From: Planktothricoides sp. SR001
GTDB lineage: Bacteria; Cyanobacteriota; Cyanobacteriia; Cyanobacteriales; Laspinemataceae
Assembly (NCBI RefSeq): GCF_001276715.1
Contig: NZ_LIUQ01000046.1
Span: forward strand, 1-55,141
Direction: 5' to 3'
DNA: 55,141 bases
Made by a program: the position numbers and the translations under genes. Below, in pieces: positions 19,588-28,183 of this stretch; the first letter of the stretch is position 1; each line of letters begins with the position of its first letter. The notes beneath the pieces are model-generated. The model made no database searches and was not told the origin of the DNA. It saw nothing but the letters and a program-made list of their open reading frames with translations.

Positions 19588-20559
19588 TTAGTACAGTCTC
19601 TTGAGTACATAATCAGCAAGCTTGATCAGAGCTTCACGTTCTTCACAGGGTTGGAGAACCTGGAGATTTTCTATGGCTTGCTGTGTATGGTGATTCGCTA
19701 ATTGCCGAGCGCGATCGATTCCCTGACTGTCTTGAATTAGAGTCAAAGCTTGCTCTAAGTCTCCGTCCTGGGCAAACTCGCGCTCAATCAGCGTCTCTAA
19801 ATAAGGTTTTTCTTCTAAGGCAAATAATGCCGGAGCCGTCAAATTGCCACTTTTCAGATCCGAACCCGCTGGTTTACCCAACGCTTCGGTAGAACCTGTG
19901 AAATCGAGGATATCATCGACGATTTGAAATGCTAAACCAATATGACGTCCGTAATTATATAAATGATCGGAGATTTCGGCGGATTTCTCACTTAAAACCC
20001 CGACCGCTTTAGAACTGTTGGCAATTAAAGACGCTGTTTTGTAGTAACTCTTTTCCAGATAAGCTTCCAGGGATAAGCTGGAGTCAAATCGATTCAGTCC
20101 TTGCTGAATTTCCCCTTCAGCAAGATCCATAATCACTTGTGAGAGTAATTTCACCACTTCCAAATTGTCTAAGGAAGCTAAATACCAGGAAGATTGGGCA
20201 AATAAGAAGTCTCCCGCCAAAATCGCTACTCGGTTGCCAAATAGTTTATGAACGGTGTCTACTCCTCGCCGAACTTCTGATTCATCAATGACATCATCGT
20301 GAACTAAGCTGGCGGTGTGAATCATTTCGGTAATTTCCGCCAAACGCCGATGTCGAGGAGTAATCTCCTGTGGTCGCATGGTTGCCCGTGCTAATAACAG
20401 GACAATCGCCGGTCTAACGCGCTTTCCCCGTGCTGAGAATAGATGTTCTGCCGCAGCATACAAAATCGGGTGACGGGTGCCGACGAGGTTTTTCAGGTTC
20501 TCTGTGAGTACCAGCAGATCGGCTTCAACCGGAGCAAAAAGGGAGGTGGTTGAGGTCAT
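19588..20559 (-). CDS. sds: Solanesyl diphosphate synthase
   Basis: Long-chain trans-prenyl diphosphate synthase, 323 aa, making the C45 side chain of plastoquinone from isoprenyl diphosphates. The first aspartate-rich motif is HDDVIDES (D88, D89, D92) and the second is QIVDDILDFTG (D215, D216, D219). GKRVRPA near 45-51 binds the diphosphate. Length and N-terminus (ATG 20559) match cyanobacterial Sds. In many cyanobacteria this gene is close to murI and an amidase gene, as here. Confidence 0.96.
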   Translation of the reverse strand: MTSTTSLFAPVEADLLVLTENLKNLVGTRHPILYAAAEHLFSARGKRVRPAIVLLLARATMRPQEITPRHRRLAEITEMIHTASLVHDDVIDESEVRRGVDTVHKLFGNRVAILAGDFLFAQSSWYLASLDNLEVVKLLSQVIMDLAEGEIQQGLNRFDSSLSLEAYLEKSYYKTASLIANSSKAVGVLSEKSAEISDHLYNYGRHIGLAFQIVDDILDFTGSTEALGKPAGSDLKSGNLTAPALFALEEKPYLETLIEREFAQDGDLEQALTLIQDSQGIDRARQLANHHTQQAIENLQVLQPCEEREALIKLADYVLKRLY

Positions 20560-21089
20560 GGATAGGCGGATTCAGACGTAAATTTACGAAAGTTTACATA
20601 TATTCTAAGCGAAGCCTCTCATATGGGAAAGTTTTCCGGGGAAAATATCCGCCAAAGCTTTACGGGGCAAAATTTTGGGAATTTTTACCAAAAATGTCTG
20701 GTATTTTCGCTTAGGGATCGAATTCTGAGGAATATTATGTTAATCTATGAATTAAGGATTCAAACAATTCCATAACCTGGACGCCACCCAAGTTGCAGGT
20801 CTGATATCTCTACCTGCGATCGCAGAGATTGGCGTGTGAGAATTTTAGGCAGCATTTGTTCTGTCTATATTGCCGCACGATCTTCAGTGATGAAGTCAGA
20901 TCGTGCCTCAACCTGATACCAAAAAGCCCAAAGCACGGCCAAAAAACTTTTTGAACCCGTTGACCGACGATTTGGGTCTTGGGGTATTTTTGGCAAAATT
21001 CGCTCAACCCGATTCGTCACCGAATCGTCATCCGTCTCACGGGTTTGTCTTTTTGATTCAAACCTTATAGTTTTGCGTCGTTTGCTGTT
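20560..21089. other. Intergenic region with structured elements
   Basis: No ORF of note. Two strong secondary structures stand out. GCACGATCT (20875-20883) pairs with AGATCGTGC (20898-20906). At about 21007-21055, AACCCG, an inner GATTCG-TCAC-CGAATC hairpin and CGGGTT are followed by a T-rich run (TTTGTCTTTTT). A small structured RNA or the 5' leader of the next small ORF is possible. Confidence 0.4.
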
Positions 21090-21142
21090 ATGCCTGCGAT
21101 TGATCTTTCACTGGACGTCTCCATCACACTTCTGGCTGTACT

Positions 21143-21274
21143 ATGAATGACTTTAATATGCCGTTGATGATTCCCTTGCTCGCGACTGCTTATGTCCTAG
21201 TGATTAATTTAATGTTGCGCTTCGCACAGCGATATGCAGCAGCCTCACATTCACCGTCTCAAAAAGTTCAGTAA
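21143..21274 (+). CDS. Small single-span membrane protein, 43 aa
   Basis: A short frame starting MNDFNMPLMIPLLATAYVLV, with one hydrophobic helix (about 7-26) followed by a basic, polar tail (RFAQRYAAASHSPSQKVQ). The layout resembles the small subunits of thylakoid complexes, but I cannot match it to a named one. The preceding tiny frame at 21090-21146 (MPAIDLSLDVSITLLAVL) overlaps its start in ATGA, so it may be a coupled leader or an ancient frameshift. A strong plus-strand terminator at 21394-21434 shows that something in this interval is transcribed rightwards. The ribosome site is weak. Too short for routine gene finding. Confidence 0.4.
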   Translation: MNDFNMPLMIPLLATAYVLVINLMLRFAQRYAAASHSPSQKVQ

Positions 21275-21393
21275 TTCCGAGGGTTGGCTTTAACTTTAGG
21301 GATTTGTTGAGCGTCAGTGAAGTACCGACAACGGCAGTGACTCTGTGTCTGTGCGGAAAACTCAATCCATCGCTTTTTATGTTGACCAATTTT

Positions 21394-21434
21394 AGATGGC
21401 CTGAACTTTTTGAGTTTAGGCCATCTTTATTTTG
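21394..21434 (+). terminator. Rho-independent terminator
   Basis: AGATGGCCT (21394-21402) pairs with AGGCCATCT (21418-21426) and is followed by TTATTTT. The T-run is on the plus strand, so it ends a rightward transcript from the 20.8-21.3 kb interval. Confidence 0.75.
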
Positions 21435-21444
21435 GCTATTGCTC

Positions 21445-21558
21445 AGGTGGGCAAATATTTGCCCACCCTACCGATCTACCTTTATTTTAGCTATTGCTCA
21501 GGTGGGCAAATATTTGCCCACCCTACCGATCTGAGGTGGGCAAATATTTGCCCAGGCT
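21445..21558. repeat. Three palindromes AGGTGGGCAAATATTTGCCC
   Basis: Three copies of AGGTGGGCAAATATTTGCCC(ACC) start at 21445, 21500 and 21534. The first two belong to a direct duplication of about 55 bases that includes TATTTT-GGCTATTGCTC. Each is a perfect self-complementary palindrome, placed just downstream of murI (minus strand). Confidence 0.85.
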
Positions 21559-21587
21559 ACCAATGGAGTGCCTAGGTGCTATTTACT

Positions 21588-22589
21588 CTAAGGATTAGCC
21601 ACGGGACTGCTTTGTACCGCCTGATTTAGGTTGACTTTTTCCACTTGAGGGGTAAATCCCAGCCATTGCTTGGCTCTTTGGGCGAATTCTTCGGGACAAC
21701 CACTGACACAGAATCGCGTGGGTAGGGGCGATCGCGTTTCGGTTAAGCCGAGTAGCTCTAGTTCTCGCACCGCTGCTGCGACTACATAGACTGCTGGATC
21801 CACAAGTTCAACCGATCGCGGCAAAATCTTCTGGATTACCGGAGCCAAAAAAGGATAATGGGTGCAACCGTAGACCAATGTATCAATCTGCTGCTGCATC
21901 AGTGGGGCGAGATATTCTCTGGCGACTTCCCTAGTGTAAGGTTCATGGATCCGATTGCTTTCAATCAATGGGACGAATTCAGGACAGCCCACTTGCCAGA
22001 CTCTGGCTTCTGGATCTATTTCCTGGATGGCGCGACGATAGGCATTACTGGCGGCGGTGGCGGGGGTGGCAATCACCCCAATTCTCCGTCCTTTGTTGAG
22101 GGCGGCACGAGCGCCAGGGTGAATTAATCCCAAAATTGGCAAGTCAAATTCTGATTGGATGGTTTCCAGGGCTAAAGCGGAACTGGTGTTACAAGCGACG
22201 ATCGCCATTTTGATTCCCTGGGGTTCCATCCAGTGCAAAATTTCTCGGACAAACTGGATAATCTCCTCTGGGGAACGGCTGCCATAAGGCAGTCGGGCGG
22301 TATCACCGAAATAGAGGATGGATTCGTTCGGCATTTGTCGGTAAACTTCCGTTAAAACCGTTAACCCGCCCAAACCACTGTCAAACACCCCAATTCTGGC
22401 TCTTTGAGACTCTTTGCCTTTGCCGGTGAAACGCGGAGGCGATCCCGCACTGGCGGTGGATTGATGTAACACAGGATCGGGATAGGGTCGTTGTGCCTCG
22501 CAATAGGCGATTCGCTTCGCGATCCGCTCTGGCGGAATCGCGTCGGCACCAAACTGAGAATGAGAAGACGATGCTGAAAAGTTAGACAC
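21588..22589 (-). CDS. murI: Glutamate racemase with repeat-derived N-terminal extension
   Basis: Interconverts L- and D-glutamate for peptidoglycan. The two catalytic cysteines are in VACNTSSA (C133) and YGCTHYPFL (C242). The conserved N-terminal strand IGVFDSGLGGLTV starts only at residue 66. The preceding ~63 residues are not part of the usual fold and include AIPPERIAKRIAYCEAQRPY, encoded by a palindromic repeat at about 22506-22543. Either this is a real N-terminal extension created by repeat insertion, or translation starts later; the only later non-ATG option I see is the GTG near residue 40. The 333-aa length compares with about 270 for typical MurI. sds lies about 1 kb downstream and an amidase remnant just upstream. 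Confidence 0.93.
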   Translation of the reverse strand: MSNFSASSSHSQFGADAIPPERIAKRIAYCEAQRPYPDPVLHQSTASAGSPPRFTGKGKESQRARIGVFDSGLGGLTVLTEVYRQMPNESILYFGDTARLPYGSRSPEEIIQFVREILHWMEPQGIKMAIVACNTSSALALETIQSEFDLPILGLIHPGARAALNKGRRIGVIATPATAASNAYRRAIQEIDPEARVWQVGCPEFVPLIESNRIHEPYTREVAREYLAPLMQQQIDTLVYGCTHYPFLAPVIQKILPRSVELVDPAVYVVAAAVRELELLGLTETRSPLPTRFCVSGCPEEFAQRAKQWLGFTPQVEKVNLNQAVQSSPVANP

Positions 22590-22793
22590 AGGTAGTTGAT
22601 GTTAGAGATATTCAATAATATGTGAACAAGAGTCGATGATGTGCAAGCAACTCAAAACAAATGAGCCCGATCGCTATCCCAGACAAACTAGATTCAGTCT
22701 AGTTTTATCGGCATGAGCCAAAATTTCCCGGTCAATCTTGATTGATTTTTCGGGAGATGCTTGTAGGTACTGACGAAAATCCTAGCATTGACT

Positions 22794-22910
22794 CATTCCG
22801 CGAATTGTACTCTGGGGTCTAAATCAATTTCTTGGTCATCGCGACGAGTTAAAACCGTTTGCACCCCAAACCGTTCTAAGTTCGCGGCAACTTGCTGGGC
22901 AATGGAGAGG
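22794..22910 (-). pseudogene. N-acetylmuramoyl-L-alanine amidase remnant
   Basis: On the minus strand 22907-22797 reads SIAQQVAANLERFG then VQTVLTRRDDQEIDLDPRV, ending FAE-stop. This is the amidase_3 (AmiC-type) segment with the conserved TR-x-D-D region that follows the first zinc-ligand part. The catalytic N-terminal part of the domain and everything after this segment are missing. In many cyanobacteria an amidase gene precedes murI and sds, so this is the stump of that gene left in place. No start codon is visible. Confidence 0.7.
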
Positions 22911-23313
22911 ACTATGCTGCATATGAAATGCGGTCATGTTTCCACTGGTTTGAATCAAAAAACTGTTTTACTCGGTTGTTTCCACTTTTTTGACTTCAAT
23001 GGGATTCTGACTTGCCCAACTGTAATCAGGAGAGTCTGAAGGGATTATGTGGTTTTGTGGATATTGGCTAAAATCTGACCGAGTTGTAGGCGCATTAGGG
23101 ACAGCCCCACAATCGGGATGCTCCTGAATCATATTAGTAAATCAAGTTAGTAAATCAAGTTAGTAAATCAGGGATGGGGCGATCGCGATGCTTAATTATG
23201 CGAGACTGGAGACAAATCTTTATCTATGATTTTACCGATGATAACGAATAACTCAACAAAATCATCACAGGATCGCGGCTTTAAACCCGTTGCTTGTTAG
23301 CAGACAGCATATT
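22911..23313. other. Intergenic region with short direct repeats
   Basis: About 400 bases. Three copies of TTAGTAAATCAAG-like sequence stand in tandem at about 23133-23170. A 54-codon minus-strand frame (23132 to 22968) starts MIQEHPDCGAVPNAP; it has no recognisable family and I do not call it a gene. It may be further debris of the amidase locus. Confidence 0.4.
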
Positions 23314-24669
23314 TTAACCACAATTTCTCAGATATTCTCGAAAAACCGTAGATAAATCAAACAAAATCGCATCCCTTTCGATTGATTTGACTAAATAGCG
23401 TTTTTTCAAAGATTGTAACCCATTAATCAAGTTGATTTCGGATAAGGATACAGCTTTTCTTAAATACTCTCTTGACACAGGTTGGTTAGATTTACTGATT
23501 TCTAAGACAATTTGCTGTTCCAGCGCGGATAAGCGATCGAACAATTCCCTAATGGTAAATTTCATATCTTCGGTTAGCAGCAGACTTTCTGCTTGTAAAA
23601 AATCAGAGACTTTACCCCCAAAAATACTTTTAATTAAAATAGCAATATCTTTTAAATAAACTGGATGCCCTTCGTATCGGTTTAGCAGGTTTAACCAGCT
23701 TGCCTCATCTTTTAATCTCAAGTTTTTCAAGATAGCCGGACTATCTAATCCCTGTAATTCTAAACATTTCACCGGATACAACTCCTCATCTAAGCCAATC
23801 ATCTCTTGGCATTGTTCCTGACTGATTAAGATGACAATACTTTGATGGTCAATTTCGGCGATTTTTGTGAAAAAGCTTTTATAGTCTTTAAATTCTGGTT
23901 TGTACTGTCCGGCAAATTGTCCGCTGGTAAATAACTCTTGGACATCATCAAGGACGATTAAACATTTTTGCTGACGTAACAGGTTGAAAAATTGGGTGAA
24001 TTTATGCTGATTTTGAATAGGATCGGGATGAGTTGCGCTTAAAATTTCCGTCAGAATGGTATCTAAAGACGGGGTGATTTTGATGCTTTTCCAGATTACC
24101 AAATCGAATTGTGGTAAATTTAGGTCAACCAACTGTTTAACTAGGGTGGTTTTACCAATTCCACTGAGTCCCAAAACTGAGATGAGATGGGGGTTTTGAT
24201 TGGTTATCCAGTGGGATAGGGTTTGGAGTTCAGTTTCTCGTCCGCAGAAATGGTTAATTTTTGGCGCTAGAGCTAAATCGTAGTAGGATTTGTTAGAAAA
24301 ATTTTCTTCAGTAATTTTAGCATAATTTTGAGGAGTATTAGAACACAGATTAATATGACTATTACTATTATTAATCATATTAAAAACCGGCTGTTGTAAT
24401 AAAGTCGAGTTAAATAATCTTTCTATTGTCCAAGAGAAATTATGCTTATTAATATCTTCTCCCAATTCTGCCGATAAAGTTTTATATAATTCACGGCTCA
24501 CATTACCGATATGATTTTCACTATCATAGCCAAACTCTTTTGCCATCTCAGCGTAAGTTTTATTTTGCCAAATTCCCTGAATGACATCCTTTTGTAAGTT
24601 ATTTAAGTGGTTTCCTGTTTGCTTGAAGACTAACTGATCCACCAATTGTAAAATTTCTGTTACAGGCAT
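23314..24669 (-). CDS. STAND/NB-ARC-type ATPase with N-terminal vMAP-like helix-turn-helix
   Basis: A 451-aa signal-transduction ATPase. The N-terminal ~85 residues (KDVIQGIWQNKTYAEMAKEF) resemble the helix-turn-helix domain found on many cyanobacterial vWA-MoxR-associated (vMAP) NTPases. FCGRETELQTL (141-151) opens the NTPase module. Walker A is GLSGIGKTT (167-175), and Walker B is CLIVLDDVQEL near 226-236. A winged-helix-like segment (SALEQQIVLEISKSNQPVSR) closes the protein. Usual C-terminal sensor repeats (WD40, TPR) are absent, so this is a minimal STAND core. It is divergent from the STAS-decarboxylase gene across 434 bases. No effector domain is visible. Function is unknown; regulatory or defence-type roles are known for relatives. 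Confidence 0.85.
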   Translation of the reverse strand: MPVTEILQLVDQLVFKQTGNHLNNLQKDVIQGIWQNKTYAEMAKEFGYDSENHIGNVSRELYKTLSAELGEDINKHNFSWTIERLFNSTLLQQPVFNMINNSNSHINLCSNTPQNYAKITEENFSNKSYYDLALAPKINHFCGRETELQTLSHWITNQNPHLISVLGLSGIGKTTLVKQLVDLNLPQFDLVIWKSIKITPSLDTILTEILSATHPDPIQNQHKFTQFFNLLRQQKCLIVLDDVQELFTSGQFAGQYKPEFKDYKSFFTKIAEIDHQSIVILISQEQCQEMIGLDEELYPVKCLELQGLDSPAILKNLRLKDEASWLNLLNRYEGHPVYLKDIAILIKSIFGGKVSDFLQAESLLLTEDMKFTIRELFDRLSALEQQIVLEISKSNQPVSREYLRKAVSLSEINLINGLQSLKKRYLVKSIERDAILFDLSTVFREYLRNCG

Positions 24670-25103
24670 AGATGCTATATATAGTAAGGATTTCAGCCAT
24701 TATAGCCTATTCTCGCGGCAGAATATCGAGGGTTTTCGAGGATTTTTGTCATATTTCTTTACAAAAAATCGCAGAAAATAAAGTTTTTTCATGTTGCAGC
24801 GATCGGACAAGCAGCTTTAAAGTTTATGGGGTGGCGATCAAATCGAGGTAGGCAAAAAACCTGACCCATTAGCTGTCCCGTAATTGTGCTGATAACGCAA
24901 GTTCATTATCTAGCTTAATGAAGGTTTTCAGCCTGCATTATCCAGAAAATTTGTATCAGCCGCTACTTTTTGTCAAAAAATCGCGGGGCTGAGACTCATT
25001 TAATGCTGATCTGTACCGCTATGTCAACTTCAATCAAATTGATAGCTGTAATAATTTTGATTGTTATTTACTGGACATCAACTGACTAAGTTAAGAGGGG
25101 ATT
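24670..25103. other. Divergent intergenic region
   Basis: 434 bases between two divergent genes. No ORF or striking repeat is seen. AGAGGGG at 25093-25099 is the ribosome site of the STAS-decarboxylase gene. Confidence 0.5.
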
Positions 25104-27119
25104 ATGAATCTGATAATAGATCGTAGTAGAGTCAATCGAGTCATTATTGTTTACGAAGGTAAATTAGACCATTCAACCGTATTTGAATTTGAAGAAGCTA
25201 TTGTGCCACTTATCAAAACAAATAACTCTCTAATTGTTTTAGATTTAGCCAGAGTTAATCACATTACTGATACGGGGGTAAAATGTTTACAAAAAATCTT
25301 TCAAATCTCAAAAGAAATTCACGGAGACAATAATAGCGATGGATTATTAAGGATTGGTAATATGTCACAAGATGTGCGTGATTTATTACGTCTGAAAGGA
25401 TTATTATTGTCAATGACTCATCCTGTATCGTCTCAAAAAACACCCGATAGCACCTACGAAGATAAATTAAATGAGATTCGTCAATTTTTTCCATCACCAA
25501 CTTCTGACCATCTTCAAACTGTTCACTTGTCTCAACTGATTAACCGAACTTTAAGCAATATTAATCAACTCAAAACCACTTTTCCTTTTTATGGAAAAAG
25601 GGAACCCTTAAACCATGAATTAATTGAAAATAGTGCTATCCCCAAGGAGATATCTAATTTAGAACAAATTACAGATAATTTGAGTGCTTATTTAGAAGGA
25701 AATTGGAATTGGGATAATTCTAAAATTCAAACAAATGTTATACCACCAGTTACAATTTCATCCATGATTGCACAAATAATTGCATCATTAGGTAATGCTA
25801 ATATTGTATCGGAAGAATATAGTCATAAATTGGTTAAAGCCGAAATAGAAGCAATAAGTATCAGTGCTAATTTAGTTGGCTATAATCCTAATCAAGCAGG
25901 AGGAATTTTTACTTTTGGTGGGACAGGAAGTATTCTCTATGGGATAAAATTGGGAATCGAAAAAGCCATTCCAGACGCATTTATTAACGGGATTAAAGAA
26001 GATGCAAAAATAATTTGTAGTGATGTTGCTCACTACGCAAATATCACAGCACTTGGTTGGCTTGGATTAGGAACAAAAAACCTTGTGGCTATCCCAACCG
26101 ATCCAGATAATTCGATGAACTTAGAAGCATTAGAGGAAAAATTACATGATATTTTAAGGAAAAAGGAGAAAATTGCCGCGATTATCGCCACAATGGGAAC
26201 GACTGATGCTTTTGGCATTGATAATCTTGAATCTATGGTTAAACTCCGAGACAAATTAGTTCAACAATATCAGCTTGACTATAAACCGCATATTCATGCT
26301 GATGCTGTGATTGGATGGGCTTTTGCAGTATTTAATGATTATAATTTTCAAGATAACCCAATGGGTTTTAGTCCTAGAACTTTGCAATCTCTTTCTGATA
26401 CAACTAATAAATTAAAGTATTTATATCAAGCAGACTCTATCGGTATAGATTTTCATAAAACTGGCTATACACCTTATACTTCAAGTATATTTATTTGCCG
26501 CAATCAAACTGATTTATCTCTGATTTCTCGGAATAAACAAGATATGCCTTATCTATTTAACAGTGGTCATTATCATCCGGGTTATTTTACCTTAGAGGCA
26601 TCTCGTTCAAGCAGCCCCTTCATGGCAGCCTTAGCTAATTTAAAGTTACTAGGGAAGGAAGGATATCAAACTATTTTAGGTCATCTGGTGACAATGGCAG
26701 GGCGAATCAGATCAAGAATTGAGCGCGTTGATAATATCTGTGTTGTTAATGACTATAATTATGGGTCAGTGACTCTGTTTCGAGTGTATCCTCATGGGGT
26801 AGATGCAAAATCTACCTATTTTCAGGAAGTAAACGATGCCAATTTTAGCGAACAACTGAAAAGCCATAATGAGTATAATCGGCAAATTTTTACAATTTTG
26901 AACTACCAGGTAGAAAGAGGTTATGGAGTTGTGTTATCTTTAACAGAAAGATATCGTAGTACCTCTTATGGTGAACCGATTGTTGCTCTTAAATCCTATT
27001 TGATGTCACCTTTTACTGATGTTGATATCATTGAAAAGCTTTTTAGTTGCTTAGAAGAGGCTTGTCTGGAAATCGCGGAATCAGGTTACGCAAATTTTGA
27101 TACGCAACCCCAAATGTAG
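25104..27119 (+). CDS. STAS-domain / group II PLP-dependent decarboxylase fusion
   Basis: A 671-aa fusion. Residues 1-105 are a STAS (anti-anti-sigma) domain: EGKLDHSTV (18-26) matches the SpoIIAA strand-loop, and HITDTGVKCL (53-62) is the phosphorylation loop. The residue aligned with the phosphorylated Ser58 of SpoIIAA is Asp56. After a linker (105-180), residues ~185-670 form a group II amino-acid decarboxylase: FTFGGTGSILYG (269-280), HIHADAVIGW (396-405, Asp400 pairs with the PLP nitrogen) and GIDFHKTGYTPY (447-458, Lys452 forms the Schiff base). The substrate cannot be read from sequence; diaminobutyrate, glutamate, tyrosine or lysine are all possible for this superfamily. The GNAT gene 90 bases downstream suggests that the amine product may be acetylated. 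Codon use is AT-richer than in the flanking core genes. Confidence 0.9.
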   Translation: MNLIIDRSRVNRVIIVYEGKLDHSTVFEFEEAIVPLIKTNNSLIVLDLARVNHITDTGVKCLQKIFQISKEIHGDNNSDGLLRIGNMSQDVRDLLRLKGLLLSMTHPVSSQKTPDSTYEDKLNEIRQFFPSPTSDHLQTVHLSQLINRTLSNINQLKTTFPFYGKREPLNHELIENSAIPKEISNLEQITDNLSAYLEGNWNWDNSKIQTNVIPPVTISSMIAQIIASLGNANIVSEEYSHKLVKAEIEAISISANLVGYNPNQAGGIFTFGGTGSILYGIKLGIEKAIPDAFINGIKEDAKIICSDVAHYANITALGWLGLGTKNLVAIPTDPDNSMNLEALEEKLHDILRKKEKIAAIIATMGTTDAFGIDNLESMVKLRDKLVQQYQLDYKPHIHADAVIGWAFAVFNDYNFQDNPMGFSPRTLQSLSDTTNKLKYLYQADSIGIDFHKTGYTPYTSSIFICRNQTDLSLISRNKQDMPYLFNSGHYHPGYFTLEASRSSSPFMAALANLKLLGKEGYQTILGHLVTMAGRIRSRIERVDNICVVNDYNYGSVTLFRVYPHGVDAKSTYFQEVNDANFSEQLKSHNEYNRQIFTILNYQVERGYGVVLSLTERYRSTSYGEPIVALKSYLMSPFTDVDIIEKLFSCLEEACLEIAESGYANFDTQPQM

Positions 27120-27143
27120 GGGTGATTCGCGAATCACCCCTAC
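27116..27143. repeat. GTAGGGGTGATTCG palindrome
   Basis: GTAGGGGTGATTCG plus its inverse (CGAATCACCCCTA) lies at the end of the decarboxylase gene; the first bases overlap its stop codon. It may limit readthrough into the acetyltransferase gene. Confidence 0.7.
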
Positions 27144-27209
27144 CATATATAGAGGTAATGCGTAAGTCCTAGTAATCTCAAATACTCAAACAAAGACAGG
27201 AGAAAAATC

Positions 27210-27830
27210 ATGGTTTACATTGTCCCTTTTGAAAAAAGCGATTTAGAGCAAACAATTCGTTCTCTAAGTCGATCCTTCACATCAGAAACTATGTCTAAAG
27301 CATTAGGTATTGATGTGAAGAGTTACACTTTATTTGCTGAAATATTTTGTCATAAAGCCATCAAAGAAAAGTTATCTTTAGTTGCCAAAGATGATAAATC
27401 GGGTGATGTTGTTGGTTTTAGTATCTTGGAAGATTTTGTCACTGAGGTTCCTAACCTAGATCGTCTCGATCCCCGATTTATTCCGATTCTTAATCTTGTC
27501 TTTGAACTTGATGAATGGTATAAAAGTAACTACCCAGTAAAATCTGGGGATATTCTCCACATATTTCTGACTGGAGTTGATGAGCAGTATCGGGGTCAAG
27601 GAATCGTTCACAAACTTATGGAAGAAACCTTTAATGTAGCGAAAAATAATGGTTACAGCAAGATCATGGCAGAATGTACAGGAGTTATTACTCAACATAT
27701 AAGAGCTAAATACGGTTTCAAGGCAATTAAAGAGATAGAGTATAAAACTTATCTTTATAATGGGGAGTTTGTCTTTAAAGACATTCAAGAACCTCCCACT
27801 TGTAAATTAATGCTGAAGACTTTTGATTAG
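27210..27830 (+). CDS. GNAT-family N-acetyltransferase
   Basis: A 206-aa acetyltransferase of the GNAT superfamily. The acetyl-CoA loop is visible in VDEQYRGQGIVHKLM (about 127-141, Q/R-x-x-G-x-G/A form), followed by the typical helix and AKYGFKAIKEIEYKTY (about 170-185). The N-terminal half (about 1-100) resembles arylalkylamine-type GNATs with an ETMSKALGI stretch. The start ATG 27210 has ACAGGAG 7-8 bases upstream. It follows the STAS-decarboxylase at 90 bases and shares its AT-rich codon use, so decarboxylation then N-acetylation of the amine is a reasonable inference. Confidence 0.85.
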   Translation: MVYIVPFEKSDLEQTIRSLSRSFTSETMSKALGIDVKSYTLFAEIFCHKAIKEKLSLVAKDDKSGDVVGFSILEDFVTEVPNLDRLDPRFIPILNLVFELDEWYKSNYPVKSGDILHIFLTGVDEQYRGQGIVHKLMEETFNVAKNNGYSKIMAECTGVITQHIRAKYGFKAIKEIEYKTYLYNGEFVFKDIQEPPTCKLMLKTFD

Positions 27831-27964
27831 CTTGTGATTGTTTAAGTGTTAATATAAGTGCGATCGCCTATTTCATTGCGTCATACCAAAAAGTTATCGA
27901 TAAGATAAATAACTTAACCATCTGACGCGCCCTACAAACTATCATTGAGGATAGCGCTATCCCC

Positions 27965-28183
27965 TTATTCTCCAGCTTCTTCTATCAAATATTTAACTAA
28001 ATCATCCGATAGCCATAAACCAGAATCCTTCAATGATTGAAGTGCTAAAGTCATAGAATCAAGCATCCCCTGTTGTTTGGCTAATAACAATAATCCCACT
28101 GTCCCAACAAACGGTATATTTAAAGTCCGGGCAACTCGTCTCCCTGCGGCATCATCAATAATCACTACTTTGTCCATTGACAC
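27965..28183 (-). pseudogene. Truncated DUF3368 (PIN-like) toxin
   Basis: The 72-residue frame holds only the C-terminal half of a DUF3368 toxin: VIIDDAAGRRVARTLNIPFV and GTVGLLLLAKQQGML are typical. Full-length members are about 150-160 aa and begin with a PIN-like strand with the first catalytic Asp, which is missing here. The reading frame runs into the end of the antitoxin gene, with 29 bases of overlap, as if a deletion had joined the two. The remnant keeps the later Asp pair (IIDD). It is very unlikely to be an active nuclease. Confidence 0.75.

Noticed and set aside
22788-23039. 83-codon plus-strand frame
   Set aside because: It is the antisense of the amidase remnant; the minus-strand reading gives the conserved protein.
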